DNA from: Takakia lepidozioides
Lineage: Eukaryota; Streptophyta; Takakiopsida; Takakiales; Takakiaceae
Length of the DNA: 64,000 bases
Assembly (NCBI GenBank): GCA_030704615.1
Contig: CM060731.1
Location: 36,642,001-36,706,000, forward strand
Direction of reading: 5' to 3'
The position numbers were made by a program, and so were the translations under genes. This document shows positions 20,067-33,100 of this stretch, piece after piece. The notes under the pieces were generated by a model. The model was given only the letters and a program-made list of their open reading frames with translations, ran no database searches and was not told the origin of the DNA. The stretch's first letter is position 1, and every line of letters begins with the position of its first letter.

Positions 20067-22384
20067 CTAGTCGTCATTGTCCGAGGACAAGAGATGTGAT
20101 GTTGTGGCCTGATTTGCACTGCCAATACGGAAAACTTGCGACCGTGATCTCGTGGTCAATGAGGGGCCCAATGGCATGTGATCAATTCTGGCCTGCATCC
20201 ACCTGCTTTGCGGCGAAAGTTGATTTTTTTCTTCACTCTCACGACGTGGCGGAGGTGGATCGACAACAAGTGCTCGGGCTGCATGTAAATCGGTAACGAG
20301 GCCGTCCACATTCGGCAATAGAGCCCCCGAAACTCGATGATAACGGTCTGCCCATAGCACCTCTATTGCTCTACAACTGCCTTGATGGTACTTTTGAAAC
20401 TTTCCAACTGCCTCTGCCCTCCCCTTTCCCTTATCATTGTGTCATTTCGACGATAACCCGCCTCGTACACCTCATTCATTCGGCGTTGACATATTATAAC
20501 ATCTTCTAGTTCGGACAACAACAAATGTTTCCCAATCTGTTCTTGGTTATACAATTTGTTCTCCTCTGGCACCCATGGAAGCTGTGGGAGCCGGATAAAC
20601 CTGGATCTCTCTGACTCCAATGCCCTCCTGAATTGCGGCAAAACTGCTCTCTCTCTCCCACCAATCGGGAATGCCTCCCGCACGTATGGTTATCTCCCAG
20701 TCAGATGTGACCCAAAAATACTGGGGATCTTTGACGTATGCTGGGTTTCCGGCATGTATGCCATGCATCTCTCTGTCTGCATCCCATACCAAGTTCTTGC
20801 CCCAATGCACACAATTCAGAAATGTAAATGGTAGCCCATCCAATGGGAGGTTGTGTCGATTGTATTCAAAACCTATGGGCATACTTTCCTCCAAGCCCAC
20901 CAGCTCATAGAAATGACGATGGATTGGTGTATGACATTCTAGGCAAGCGCTCATCCGCAAGGCTTGCGGGATAAGACATATGAGATGAAATATATGTCCA
21001 CATGATCCAAGCACATGACATCCCTCTGGGCCGTATGGATTCCTACACAACGAACAAACTGTGTCATCTGATATCCATGACGGCAAAACGTGTCGTAGTA
21101 TCTCCTCCCTCTGGGCCGGTTTGATGTGGCTGGTCATCCTTGTTGTGGTGTCCTACTCCTTTTCTATCTCCAATTCTCAGTTTATACTTTTGTTCGACCC
21201 CGAAATTCTGTGCTCACATCGATCGAACATAGAATCCACATCTGCCCAGTTGGTATACCCGTCGAACACGCTTGATGCGCTGCGGAGATCGTTATACCTT
21301 TGCATGTTGGCATAAATGTTATCTACGCTACGGTTTGACATGCGTGCGACACGTTGCAAAACTGACAGTGCCCGCTCTACTCGTGCTTCTCTGGAGGCCA
21401 AATGGGTCGCCCATTGTACCCAATTTTCTCAATCGCCATTCAATGAGACCCATGCCCGAATCTCCAATATTTTGGACAAGCGCCATGCAGTTGCCATGAC
21501 AATGTCCTGCTCCTTTGTAACGCGGTCGACATCAGATATTGCATTCATCTCGGATTGAATGGCGACCCTCGAGCATTCCCGGGTTTCTAGTACTGGTTCT
21601 TTTCCTTTCCTCCTTCTCTCATCCCCAATTCGCTGTTCCTCAACCATGGTTTCATCGGCCGCAGGGTCAAGGACGTCCGTAATTTCGTGAATGATGAGGT
21701 CAATACTGCGATCGGGCATTGCAAACTCCGCGTCCATGTCCACGACGTTTGTTCAATCCTCGTTGTGGACAACACTGTCTTCATTGTTTGGAGGCACGTC
21801 TTGCAATCTAGCTTCCAACTCGGCTATGCGCAATGTTTGTCAGTTCAGTCGGTCCTGCAGGGTCGTGATTCGCTGGTCTCTTTCTGCCAGTTGTTTATCT
21901 AACGTTGCAGCCGGTTGTATTCCAAACGTGTCCGGGATGTACTCCAAATCGTATAGCATCCTTGTGTTCCTCCTACTAGCAGTTTGCCAATTCACTGGAC
22001 GCAATAGTATGGCATCCACGTAAACATGGCTGCCAAGGTGTACGTGATTTGGCCCTTTAAGAGAGGTTGACCCCACAATGTGCAATGCACCTCATTCGCC
22101 TTATGCTGGAAATGCAAGTTCGTGCAAGACCTTGACTCTGTGTAATTGTTTCGGGTTTGCATGTCATGCCTATCCAGAGGCCACAATCGATTGATGTGGT
22201 ACCACTTCACAATTTTTTTGCATTTCCCCATCGGCCACCTGAACTCTTCCGGAACATCCTCCCAGCCCTCTTCTGCTAGTATGCTAGAGTCATCGTATAC
22301 TTCCCAATTCAAGTCTTGCCTTGACCATTTGATTTTCTTAGGGGGCGGACCATATTTATTCGGGTCTTCTTCCATGACGCTCAT
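20067..22384 (-). pseudogene. RING-H2 finger protein gene with coiled coil, broken by in-frame stops
   Basis: One minus-strand frame is aligned from 22085 to 20547 and interrupted only by stops at 21840 (TGA), 21753 (TGA), 21429 (TGA), 21177 (TGA) and 21153 (TAG). Frameshifts near 22050 and 20640 join it to an N-terminal part (22384-21992) and a C-terminal part (20683-20363, possibly to 20067). Assembled length is ~770 residues. Visible parts: an N-terminal domain with EEFRWPMGKCKK and YHINRLWPLD, a coiled coil with LDKQLAERDQRITTLQDRL, an acidic linker, and a RING-H2 finger (CSLC, then CGHIFHLIC, then CLEC). RING-H2 fingers usually act as E3 ubiquitin ligases. A C-terminal Arg/Glu-rich helical tail follows. 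It sits between the two hairpin arrays and may be element cargo. Confidence 0.6.
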
Positions 22385-22639
22385 CGTCCTGGCCCTCTGC
22401 CATTCTACAACAATCGGAGTAACACGTAACGAGGTTTACTAATAAGACGTAACTCTAAACCCTTCACCGGAAATGAGTCTGAGTAGGAGTCAGATTAGTT
22501 CCTAAAAGGTAATTTTGTAGAATGAAAGGATCCTGGAAGCTAGAGGAGGGCCTATGGGAGCATTCTGCAACGACCTCACAGAAATCGCAGCAAAAAATAC
22601 CCCCCCCCACCCAGCCAATGACCTCCTTCTCTACGTGAC

Positions 22640-23470
22640 TACGTGTCGTGGAATAATGAAATGTCACGCACACAGAAGTTGTGTGGAGAGGAAGTGGGGG
22701 GAGAATGAGCCTCCCTTGGCTTATATGCCCCCCCCCCCCCCCTCCCCCTTCCTTGAGCCACGCGGAAGGCAAACCTTCTAGAAGTGATCGCCAGAACTGG
22801 CGGTCGCTTCATTTTCCGAAAATAAAATAAATAAGTGACCACCAGCATTTACAGTGACATTAAAAATTAAAGCGACCACCAGTAATGGCAGTCGCTCCAT
22901 TTCCCAAAAAATAAAAATAAAAACGATTGCAAGTAATGGCGGTCGCTGCATTTCCAAACAAATTGAAATTAAATCGTCATTTATAAAACTAAAAAATAAT
23001 TACAGCGACCGCTAATAATGGTTGCTCCATTTCCAACAAAATTGAAATTTAAGCGACCGCCACTACTGGCAGTCGCTGCATTTACAAAAAAAACAATTGC
23101 GGCAACCGCCATTACTGGCGGTCGCTCCATTTTCCTCCAAAAAACAAAAAAACGACCGCCAGTAATGGCGGTCGCTGCATTTATAAAAAATATATTCCCC
23201 CCCCCCCCCGCCTCATTCCTCGCTCCACGCACAGGCAGACCTCGTAGAAGTGACCGCCACCTTGGCGGTCGCTCCATTTAAAAAACAAAAAAACACGACC
23301 GCCTCTAATGGCGGTCGCTCTATTTCGCGAAAAAAAAAAAACGACCGCCAGTAATGGAAATGAGGGGAGAATGACGCGGAGCTTATATGCAAACCCCCCC
23401 CCCCCCCCCCCCCCCCACGTGCAAGGCACACCTCGTAGAAGCGACCGCCACCTTGGCGGTCGCTCCATTT
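22640..23470. repeat. Repeated cassette with long poly-C runs
   Basis: Poly-C tracts at about 22599-22608, 22729-22742, 23197-23208 and 23395-23416 recur in a shared context. GGGGAGAATGA..GCTTATATGC precedes two of them, and a stretch ending CCTCGTAGAAG(C/T)GACCGCCACC or its CTTCTAGAAG variant follows three of them. Homopolymers this long are prone to sequencing error, so exact lengths are uncertain. Confidence 0.7.
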
Positions 23471-23672
23471 ACAAAATCCCAAAAAACAACCGCAAAAAAT
23501 GGCGGTCGATCCATTTTTTAAAATTAAAAATGACGGTCGCTCCATTTACATAAAATATATTACGAGCAATTTAAGAAAAAACAAAAGACGACCGCTATTA
23601 CATCGTGTTCGCTGCATTTACAAAGAATAAAAAACAAAAACGACCGCCAGTGATGCCGGTCGCTGCATTAAA
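22781..23672. repeat. Array of GCGACCGCC hairpins (right array)
   Basis: More than ten palindromes such as GCGACCGCCA-(TTA/GTA)-TGGCGGTCGC, spaced ~50-70 bases and joined by A-rich spacers, often CTCCATTT or CTGCATTT after the stem. Sequence and layout match the left array at 15890-16392 about 6.4 kb away. Confidence 0.88.
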
Positions 23673-23939
23673 ATAAAATGAATGCAGAGTAGGAAGCATT
23701 GGTACAATTGTTCTTCATTACACAAGCAAATCACCGAACACAAACATGAGCAAGTGCCGGTGCCTTTGGCCGACATTTTGGGTGGTATACACATGAGCAA
23801 CATATTTTATTTCCCAACACATACACAACAACAATACAAATACTCATAGTGACAATGATCACACTGATATTACTTCACTACAGAAAATGTAAACATGTCT
23901 ACTAAAATGTGCTGATGCATGCTTAGAGCTATTTTGCTT

Positions 23940-24852
23940 CAATTTCTTCTACTGCTTTGACGGCGGGACGAAGAAGATCATAATTTTGATGCTCCGATGG
24001 GCTGAAAATCCGAGTCACCCTCGACTTCACAACCATTGTCATGATCAGTGCTGGAATCGTCCTCCCTATCCAACCTCCCATGTCGAGGCATTTGAATCTG
24101 CAAGCGACCTCAAACCATATTTAGTTCTCTCTGAGGTCAACTCCTACTCCGGTCTCGAATACCATCCACAGTATCTGGCTTGTTTGTGGGCCGATCGTCT
24201 ACAAAAGGTTGGATTGTTCTCTGTCGTTTATGGGTTTGGGACGCAATCGAAAGTGCTCTCGAAGGAGGTAGCGGATGGGGGTCTACCCGAGATGGACCGG
24301 CATTAGATGGTCCGACATGTGAGGAACCATGGGCCTGCTGCGCAACACGTTGGTTAAGGTGAAATTGTAGTGGTAGGTTGTCATCATCCGAGGCTTCAAC
24401 TTTCGTCCGGTCCAATGTAGCAGAATGATGTATGCGTGTGGAAAACAGATCAACTCTGTTGCTCCTTAATGCCTGTTGTGTTGATGGGGAGCTGAATCGG
24501 TTTTGGCATTGTGGTGGAGCTGGTCATATCGGTGAGACATGTTCCCGTCCCGTCGACTGTACAATGGGTTCGGCACCATCATTTGTATGAACATGATTGC
24601 GTTAACAGAGGATGACACAATTGCAGCTTCACCTTCATCTACGATACGTACTTCCTCAAGAAGGTCATCAAAGGTCGGCTGGATATAAGCATCCTCCTCT
24701 GTGAACGTAAACGGATCATACGCATTTTTGAGAGCATCATCGGATCCATCTTCACTATTGGAGGCAGATGACTCCCTCTGAGATGATTCCCTTTGAGACT
24801 CAATATCGTCACTCATCGAATTTGTCAAGGACGAGAACATGACTGAACACAA
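23940..24852 (-). CDS. Ser/Asp/Glu-rich low-complexity ORFs, unrecognised, probably broken
   Basis: Minus-strand frames at 24852-24466 (128 residues, Ser/Glu-rich start then DPFTFTEEDAYIQPTFDDLL) and 24415-24137 (92 residues, Pro/His/Ser/Arg-rich), with a further acidic stretch (DREDDSSTDHDNGCEVEGD) to about 24000, look like one disordered protein cut by a frame change near 24440. No known domain. The upstream end abuts LTR-like sequence, and the gene lies outside the right hairpin array. Confidence 0.35.
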
Positions 24853-24879
24853 ACAAGAAATAAGACTAGAGGTACAAGG

Positions 24880-25457
24880 CTAGACAAGAAGTCAAGGTCG
24901 GCGTGGCCGAATGTACGATGAGTAAATAGGAATTAAGACGATATTTATAACAATGAACAAGAGTACAAGATATTGGAACACGACTTGAATACTGGAATGC
25001 TGGAAACTGGACTGGAGTACCAGATACTGGAAACTGGGCTAGAGTATTGGGAACTGGACTGGAGTACTGGGAACTGGAAACAAGAGTAGCTTGAACTGGT
25101 GTTGGCGAGACTGAAGAGTGTCCAGTCTCGCCTCCTATATATACTGGCTACTATGAAGCTTCCCTAATAAGCTTCCCCTATGGAGGTTTCTTGCTGGAGA
25201 AGTTTCCAAGATTAAACAAAGGTTTCTTGATGGAGAAGCTTCCTTAAACAAAGGAGGTATGTTGATGGAGGAGTTTCCTCTAAATGAAGCTTCCTGAGTA
25301 GTTTCCCAAGTTACTCTTAGTAATTTGGTAAACTCCCGGTAACTTGGTAAGTAATGGTAAATCATAGTAAGTCATGGTAACTTCCGGTAACATGGTAACT
25401 TGGTAACTTCTGGTATTTAGTCCTGGTAAGTTCCTATGGGCTATGTCCGTGACATCA
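24880..25457 (-). mobile_element. Minus-strand LTR (3' LTR remnant) with TATA box
   Basis: Reading the minus strand, the polypurine tract AGAGGAGGGGG (25468-25458) is followed at 25457 by TGATGTCACGGACATAG, a typical LTR start. A TATA box TATATATAGG lies at 25143-25134, followed within 30 bases by a repeated CAGTCTCGCC segment, as expected near the LTR transcription start. The interior has degenerate short repeats: GGTAACTTGG-type units at 25325-25415 and (G)GAACTGGACTGGAGTACT-type units at 24990-25085. The distal LTR end (about 24880) is not defined. Confidence 0.6.
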
Positions 25458-25468
25458 CCCCCTCCTCT

Positions 25469-25560
25469 AGCGCCGAGTTCCTCGAGGAGCGGTAAAATCT
25501 TGGACTTGCTTAGAGTTGGAGAAAATCCAAAATCCGGTGAATGGTACTTGTCAAGTATTC
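25469..25560 (-). pseudogene. C-terminal tail of a retrotransposon polyprotein
   Basis: Immediately upstream (minus strand) of the polypurine tract, a short frame reads LPLLEELGARGGGDVTDIAH across the LTR boundary. The GGGDVT ending is common at the end of plant Gypsy polyproteins because the polypurine tract encodes it. No further pol domain is visible beyond 25560, so only the 3' end of the element remains. Confidence 0.45.
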
Positions 25561-28500
25561 GGCTCTTCGTTCTTGACTCAAATGATTTATAGGTCCCTGC
25601 AACCCGAGCTACACGTCAGTAAGACGTCATAACGATGATGTCAGCCAAGTTAGCTTCAAGGTGAAGACTTCACATTCAATGTACCTGATGCACGCTAAGG
25701 AGGGAGGAGCACCACACATCAGTATATATAGTTTTTGCAGACCGCCAAGAGCATAGTAGAGACCTGACTTTCAGTCTGTCACGAGCCAACATACCGACTG
25801 AAAAACAAACAGAGAGGAGAGAGGCACAAACCCTCTTGCTAGTGCCTTTGCGATCAGGTTCAACACACAAAACGTCCAGTACACATATTGGAGTCATCCA
25901 CGTTCATAGTCATGGAAAAGAGGTCCACCCAGCTGCCTTCCCAGCCCACAATCAAAGCTGCTCCAATTTTATTGACTGCACATTCAAGCTAATAGCTATG
26001 TAAATACTGCCGAAGCATCAGTATCCACTGCCACTTTGACCACTTGCCGAAGAAGTTTGAGCTCAAACTTCTTATAGCTTGTTGTGAACTGATGAACAAT
26101 GTTTTGCGATTTTCAGACTAAATTTACATGTGAGAAATTATTTTGATCATACTTTTTTGTTTTAGTCATGAATGACTCAATACTCGTGGTCAGATGTCAG
26201 ATCCATGATAAGGCCTCTTTGGCAATGAATCTGAAATATCGCATTTGTAGATTAATGTCATAACCCTGCTCATCAAATATGTGCCTTCTTGGCTCACATG
26301 TGTAGCACCACGACACCGTCAGCAGTAGCACAACGGTACCTAAACAGGTCGTTTCTTATGATGCTGATGCACTGAGCTAGTTCTGAATATAAATACACCA
26401 GATATACCTATAATTTGAGTGATATACTCGATAAGTGCAGGCGTGCAATACATGGTTGTTCATTATTATAAATTATATACTAAACTAAGACTTTGGCTGT
26501 ACACTGAGCGAAAGAGAACAAGATTAGAATGGCACAAACACCTAAAGTCTAGACGTCAAAGAGACATCAATAGTTTGAAAGCTTTCTTGATGAATACAAG
26601 TGGAAGATTCATGGAACCTTTGCTACCTAGCAAATGCGACGCCAATGTCATGCACTTGAGAACATTAATTTAAATTACAATCACATTGTTCAATTTGTTG
26701 AATGTAGATATTAGTTCAAATGAGTACCTTCTAATCAAGGGGCCAATAAAATACATATATCAACGAACATATCCAAATGTGCCCCATGCATGTTTTTCAT
26801 CGTGCAAGCTTACCAACTTTTAGAGCACCGTGCTTGCCAATCCATATAGGATCTATCTCCAATATCACACATTGTGTGCAAGATAATTCGTTTCTTAGCC
26901 TGGAGTTAGAAGACTCTCGCCGAAACAACCAACTTACATATAAGAACCTCATAAGAACTAGTGAACTCGGTTCTTATCACTTGCGTTGCTAGTCGGTAGT
27001 AGCCATTCCCCCTGGGAATAGCCATAATTATATCCATGTAATCAAACATCATCGAGGCATTCTGTTGAACACACGTCGAGCATCCATAATGCTCCGGCCC
27101 TTAAGATATGTGTTGACAAGGGTGTTGTGCAGAAAAACACTGCCCGCCCGTCTTCCCCACGTCTATGATGGACGGAGCTCCCACGAGCTGCTTCACTCCA
27201 CGACTGCGAAACCTGTAGGGAAGAGGGAGTTGTGTAGGGGGCCTTGCTTGGTGTATGTAGAGTTGACAACAATTTGAAGCTAGCAAAGCGTGTAGCAAAA
27301 GGCCTTCTTTAGTCGGAGCTACACCACCCTGCAACCTACATGCTGCTCTCAAACATCTATGCTGCAGTTGGCAGGTGGGATGATAAAGCAAAGGTGGGCA
27401 TAAGTGTGGACCTTCCTCTTTTTGGTGAAATAGTCAATATTTCTAATATGCCTTGTGGCCTCCTCGAGGTTTGTTTTTTCCTCTTTTTGTAAACTGAAGT
27501 GGGTTATGTCTTTCAAATATGCTGCGATTACAAGTATGTTGTGATTGTATGCTGTGATCTTTTTCAAATAAGGGAATAAATGGACTCGATGTGACACTTA
27601 TTCTCTTTGGCAATAACATACTAGTTATGGGATTCGAACCGAACAGTGGATAAAGTTAGTTTTGAGTTGTATGTTTGCAGTAGCCATGAGGCGAAGTGAC
27701 TCTTAGTTACGCCGGCTTTGGGCAGAGTCTTTTCTCTCTCTCAGCGCTGCATCACGTGTTGATGTGATAGGATGAATGTGTCATCCAAATTCGCTGCTTA
27801 AGTTGTTTCCAACATGGGCATCACGTGGACGACTAGCTCCCTACAGTGTAATAAAAGAGCTGCAGAGATGCCAACCTCGCAACCTCGTAACCAGAAAACA
27901 AATTGGTGAATGGAGCTCTTCATTATTTTATTCGCATTAAGCTCCAGTAGCTTGAAGGACACAATGAAAAAGAGAAGAGGCTGCTCTTCAGGTTGAAATG
28001 TTTTAGGGCAGTACTTGAAATCGTATTTTTCAATTTTTTATGTGCTTTGGGCCTTTGGCTGTCCCAAAAAGAAGTTCCCCTTTCTTGGCTGGTTTAATAA
28101 AGGAAAATATTGATTTTTATTATACAAGTATGGCTTCCTTGTTCCTACAAAAGCATTATTCTCGGGAGAGGTTTTGAGGTCAACCCCATGTCACCCATAC
28201 CTACCTGCTTTCAATGCTATCTTGCTAATCATGTATAAGATGGATTTTACGTATATCTATATAAAAACTCTATAATTATATATATATATATCTGACACAC
28301 ATTGTTTTATTTCAATTAATTACATAATTGTTATCATTATTATATTATTTTAGTAAGTTTTTTTCAATTATATATGTTTCCTCTTCAGAGTATGCCTTGG
28401 TAATATGTTAAATCGCTTATTTACTTAAAATCATATAATGCATTCTATTCAAGAGATAGTGTTAAAACTTATTTCACTGTATGTACATTCATAACATATG

Positions 28501-30054
28501 CCATATTTGGCATTGTGATGTTAAGGCATAGCATGTGATGGTACATAGATACATCCACCTTAGGTATGGCATTGGCATTGCCCATGTGCATGGGATAAGC
28601 ACGACTCACATCGCGCATAGTGGCATCATGCCATGGCACATCGGCAAAATGAAGCAATGAAATAATTGAGGTGCAAATGGGCCACTGGCCTCAACAAGCG
28701 TCCCATTTGATCTATGTTTTAGGAATATTTCTTCATATTCTTGACATGTGGTGCAGATTGGCTGTTCATGGCATAGGTGCAAGTGGGACACTATAACTAA
28801 CACTACATGGGTTACCCACATCCTAGCCATTGAAGCATGAAGGGTCAGGATGAAGCTGTCTTCACCAAGGTTAGTTGTATGCAGAGTGTCATAGGCCAAA
28901 TATAAGGGGACTCGGCCGTCGACTACTAAATGGATAGGATGATACTGACATAATGCTAAAGCAAATTTTAAGGCCAAAGAATTATGGGGCATCACATATG
29001 TGAAGACGTCCACCCCTTTAAAAACATCTTATGTAAAAACCGAGTGGGACAAAACCCATGAGGAGGAAAACCTTACGCAATGAACAAGGTGGAACACCAT
29101 GCTACACATGAAACACCATGCTACACATGAAACACCAATATTTTGGATAAAGATCTAGGACTGGAGGGATAACTATACAATCAGAGATCCAACTAAACTA
29201 CACGGAAAACTTCAATAAGAGCCCGAAAACCAGTTCATCTATTCTAAGTCTTAGATATTATGAATGACTGAAAATGTGAACTTTGTTTTTTGGTTTTTTT
29301 GGGGCAACAGGGGACACTTTGTTGACTCACAAGTGGAAGAATAATCCCTCACTTTTCAAGTAAATATTTCATACTTTATTTTCTGAAAAATCCTGACATA
29401 TTATTTCAAAATTTTGACAAATTCTCAAAATTTATTATTTTCTTAGACTTTTTCACTGGAATGTCAAATCATTTCGACAAATTTATTAAATTCTATTATA
29501 ACTTGTAATATTCATATACATCTCTATGCATGATGTATACATTTCTATTTTCTCTGAATATTTCTGTGAACTATAATTAGGTTCAATATCATAAAAGAAT
29601 TAAACCATAATACTTTGATGCTATTTTATATTAAACATTTTGAATATAAATAATTCTACTATCCATGAATAGAAAATATAAAATTATTTCTATAAAATAT
29701 AGTTAACCATTCTATTATTTTCTTCAGCAATCAATTATCATCATCTCCAACAAATATCCACCTTGAATCTTATGGACTGAATTTTTGTTGATGAGCATTT
29801 AACTTTTTTACATACATATCGAGTTTATTCGATATTTTTTACACACCAAAAGGTCAATTGGACATTGAATATTTCAACTTCAAAATATTCATCAAACATG
29901 CTATTCATGTAGATAAGTAAAATTTTTCTATTCATAATGAAAAAATGAACCTATTGTAATATAGAAGATATTTACTAATCAACACAATCTACATCTATAA
30001 TATTATGCTACAGCAACACGAAAATTTCCTCACGCGACAAAATTACGAAACTAC
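25561..30054. other. AT-rich intergenic region, no gene supported
   Basis: Only short ORFs of random character on both strands. Contains a (TA)n stretch at about 28265-28292 and a very AT-rich segment from 29340 to 30050. GGGATTCGAACC at 27628-27639 resembles an inverted tRNA B box, but no tRNA fold accompanies it. No splice-consistent coding exon was recognised. Confidence 0.5.
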
Positions 30055-30178
30055 TTCAAAATTTGTGCTCACACAAAACTATCTTTTGTATTCAGTTTTC
30101 ACTTTAGTTTAATTCAGTTTATTTATGGGTTCGTTTTGCTAAGAAACTCATTGTGCTCGCGTGAGCACAAATTTTGAA
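30055..30178. mobile_element. MITE-like sequence with 18-bp perfect inverted repeats
   Basis: TTCAAAATTTGTGCTCAC at 30055-30072 is repeated inverted as GTGAGCACAAATTTTGAA at 30161-30178, enclosing 88 bases of AT-rich sequence. Size and AT content fit a miniature inverted-repeat element. No target-site duplication was confirmed. Confidence 0.45.
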
Positions 30179-33100
30179 TACTTTCATGTAATACTGCTGT
30201 TTATAATATTAAAATAGTGTTTCGCTATTAAATATTTGTGTTTTACAGAGGGTTTCAGCTACAATATACTCATAGATCATGTAACTGACCCTAGTACCCT
30301 ATGTCCACCTAGGACTTGTATTTCCATTTGCAAACAAATTACCTCTATAACCGTGGATCGTGCTCACGCTTGTCTTTTTTCTTGTTCACGCCGTGCTCAC
30401 CGGATACCGACCAGGCTGAAACTCTTAACGCCAGGAGGGGTGGGGATTGGCATATTATCCCTCCCCGCGGCCTACGGGAGCATAACAAGTCAATCCCGGC
30501 CGGTTCTCTACATAGCATGGCGGTGTATGACAAGTCAATGGCATATTCTTCGGTCAGGTTGGTTAGAGCCATTGCATGTTTTTTTTTTCCTGGCAAAAAG
30601 TCGCCAGATTTTGACCTGGGAAATGGGTTGGGTACTTGTACAAAAGGAATTATGTGGGGTAAAAAAAAAAAAAAAGCGTGAGTATTTGAATATCAGGAGC
30701 CTGATTTTGCCTCCGTGGACCTGTTAAACTGTGCCCCCTTGTTATTCTCGCCACATGGGCACTAGGTGGCATTTACATGTGGCCCCTGTGGTGATTACAG
30801 AAAAATGATAAAAAAACACAGAGCCACTGTCGTGCGGGTAAAATGTTTTTTGCCTACCCTCCAGATAAGGATAAATAAAAATAAGATGATTATTTATCCT
30901 CCAAGCAAAGGTAAATTATTTCATAGGTGAGATTATTAATGGTGAATAAAAATTTGATGATTTATTTTGCCTCCAGGGAAAGGTATAGGCCAATATATTC
31001 ATAAAAGTAAGGGGAAATGCATTTTCTCCTCTCACTATAATTTAGTGAAAAACCTCCATCCCCCTTTCTTTCAACAAACAAACAAACGAATGATCTACCC
31101 TTTATATACCCAAAGGGGAAGAGGCTCTTATTTACACTAGCTTCGGCTGGCGTTGTATATATATATATATATATATATATCCAAAGGATAAATAAAATAA
31201 AATTGAAGGATTTATACATTTTTGTGTTTGTCACTTATTTTTCATAAGGTGGTCCTTTTGGGTGTAATAGTAAGATTGATTATAGAAGGTATGTAGGTCT
31301 AGGTCTGAAGACAAAGAAGAGACCTCCACATTTACCCTTTCCTGATTTATCCTCTAGTAATATATATATATTTCTATGCAGGTATTGGATATAATTTACC
31401 TTTCAATATAGGGGTAAGGTAAGTATAAATCAAATTATTTACCCATACATAGTAGGGTAAATGACAAATGTACATAATTTACAATTACCCTGAGAGGGCA
31501 GGTGAAGTACACTACACCAGCTTCGGCCGTAAAGAACTTTCAGCTTTCTCGACGAAACCGGTGAGCTAAACCTGAGCTCTGTGAAGTTCCCTCCGCGTTC
31601 GTCACGCACGGTAAGCCTCCGGGTGTCAGGGATTACCTACACTCGAACTGTGCGCCGCTCGGTTACCGCCTCTTGGTGGGGCTCATTTCAGTAATTCCCT
31701 TTAGAGCCAGGTTCCATGGGCAGCTGCAAGTGCCCCCCCATGAATTGCCCCGGTTTTTACGAGACACTATGGGTCGAAATAGAATAGTCCCTAAGGGACG
31801 CCCCCACGGAATCGGCCCTTGTGAAGGGGCGCAAAAGGACGTCCCTTCGCAAGGGGCAATCGAGTTTCAGGGCGCCCCTAAAGTCTTTTCCTACAGCGGG
31901 CCCGCAACCTTACATAATACTTCCATCCAAAGTAAGTTAGATTTTAGGAGAGGGAATAATTTTTGATATTTTCATCGAAAACTTATATTAATTATCATTT
32001 AGTATGTCATGGGCCCACAACAATTGGTGCCAAAGATTTCTAGAGGGGTGAATAGAAAGCTGTCCATGGAACCAACCCCTCTCATTTTTAAGGGGCGATT
32101 CCTTCCTGGGGGTGCTTGCTTGGGGGGCATTTGGGAGTGCCCATGGAACCGACTCTTAGTACCCTACAGATCAGGTTGTCATTGTCGCACATACTAATCA
32201 ATGCCACAAAAATCAAGGCGCTCAAAAAGCCGAAACACTGGTTGTTATTGGTCGCGACACAAAATCTATGATTACTAAACAGATTACTAGACAGCACTTG
32301 GAGGAATGTTGGGTATATCTTAAGGATCTTTCATGCGAACATATGCATGTAAGAAGTTTTGACGTTCCGTCGATGGAAACGAGCCACTCCGGACAAACAC
32401 ACAGTCCACCTCCAGAATTACCCACAATAGCTCTTCTGAGTCCTCGCCCATCGGATGGGTACGGATAATGTTGAACATTTGCTAGTGCGCTTCGACAACC
32501 AGCAATGTTTTCTTTGTCGTTTGCATATATCTATATATATAACCAAGAAGGGGACTGGAACTAGGAAAAAATAACCTCACCCTAGCCATAAGGCAATACA
32601 ACGGAGGGAACCTCCAAGAACACACACAAATATATATAAAGGGGACGGAGGCCCTGTTACTCAAATTAAAGAAACGAGGAAAAAATAACCTCGACAGGGC
32701 CATAAGGCAATACAATCCCGGGGAGCCTCCCAGAGCAGCCACAATGGGCAGGCAGATACACTACTGGTTCACCGATGCATCAGTCTAGCAAAGAACCAGA
32801 ATCGGAAAATAAACATGCAGAAGCTAGCCAGAGCATCTACACCTAACAAACCAAACGCTGATAAACCCAGCCAAGCACTACTTCTTCCTACGCAAAGGCT
32901 CAAAATTAAGGTGAGCCTTGATATTAGAATTCCTATTCTTGCAATGATTCCAATTGATGTCTTCATCCCCATCAATAGGGGAGGGCCAGGGAGATATTAA
33001 TGCCTTTTATTTTTGAATAATTGGGTCTTTCAGTTGTGGGACAGGGAGCAGCAAACGGACGCACAAACTGGGGTTGCCCCCGCCCCGGTCCGGGTTTGCT

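Noticed and set aside
20547-22085. Alternative genetic code (TGA and TAG read as sense)
   Set aside because: The phosphate transporter, desulfhydrase and FPA-like genes all end at ordinary stops without internal ones, so decay is the simpler explanation.
27628-27639. GGGATTCGAACC as a tRNA gene B box
   Set aside because: No A box at the right distance and no cloverleaf can be drawn.
30236-30727. 163-residue plus-strand ORF
   Set aside because: No recognisable domain, runs into an A16 tract, and has no splice or homology support.
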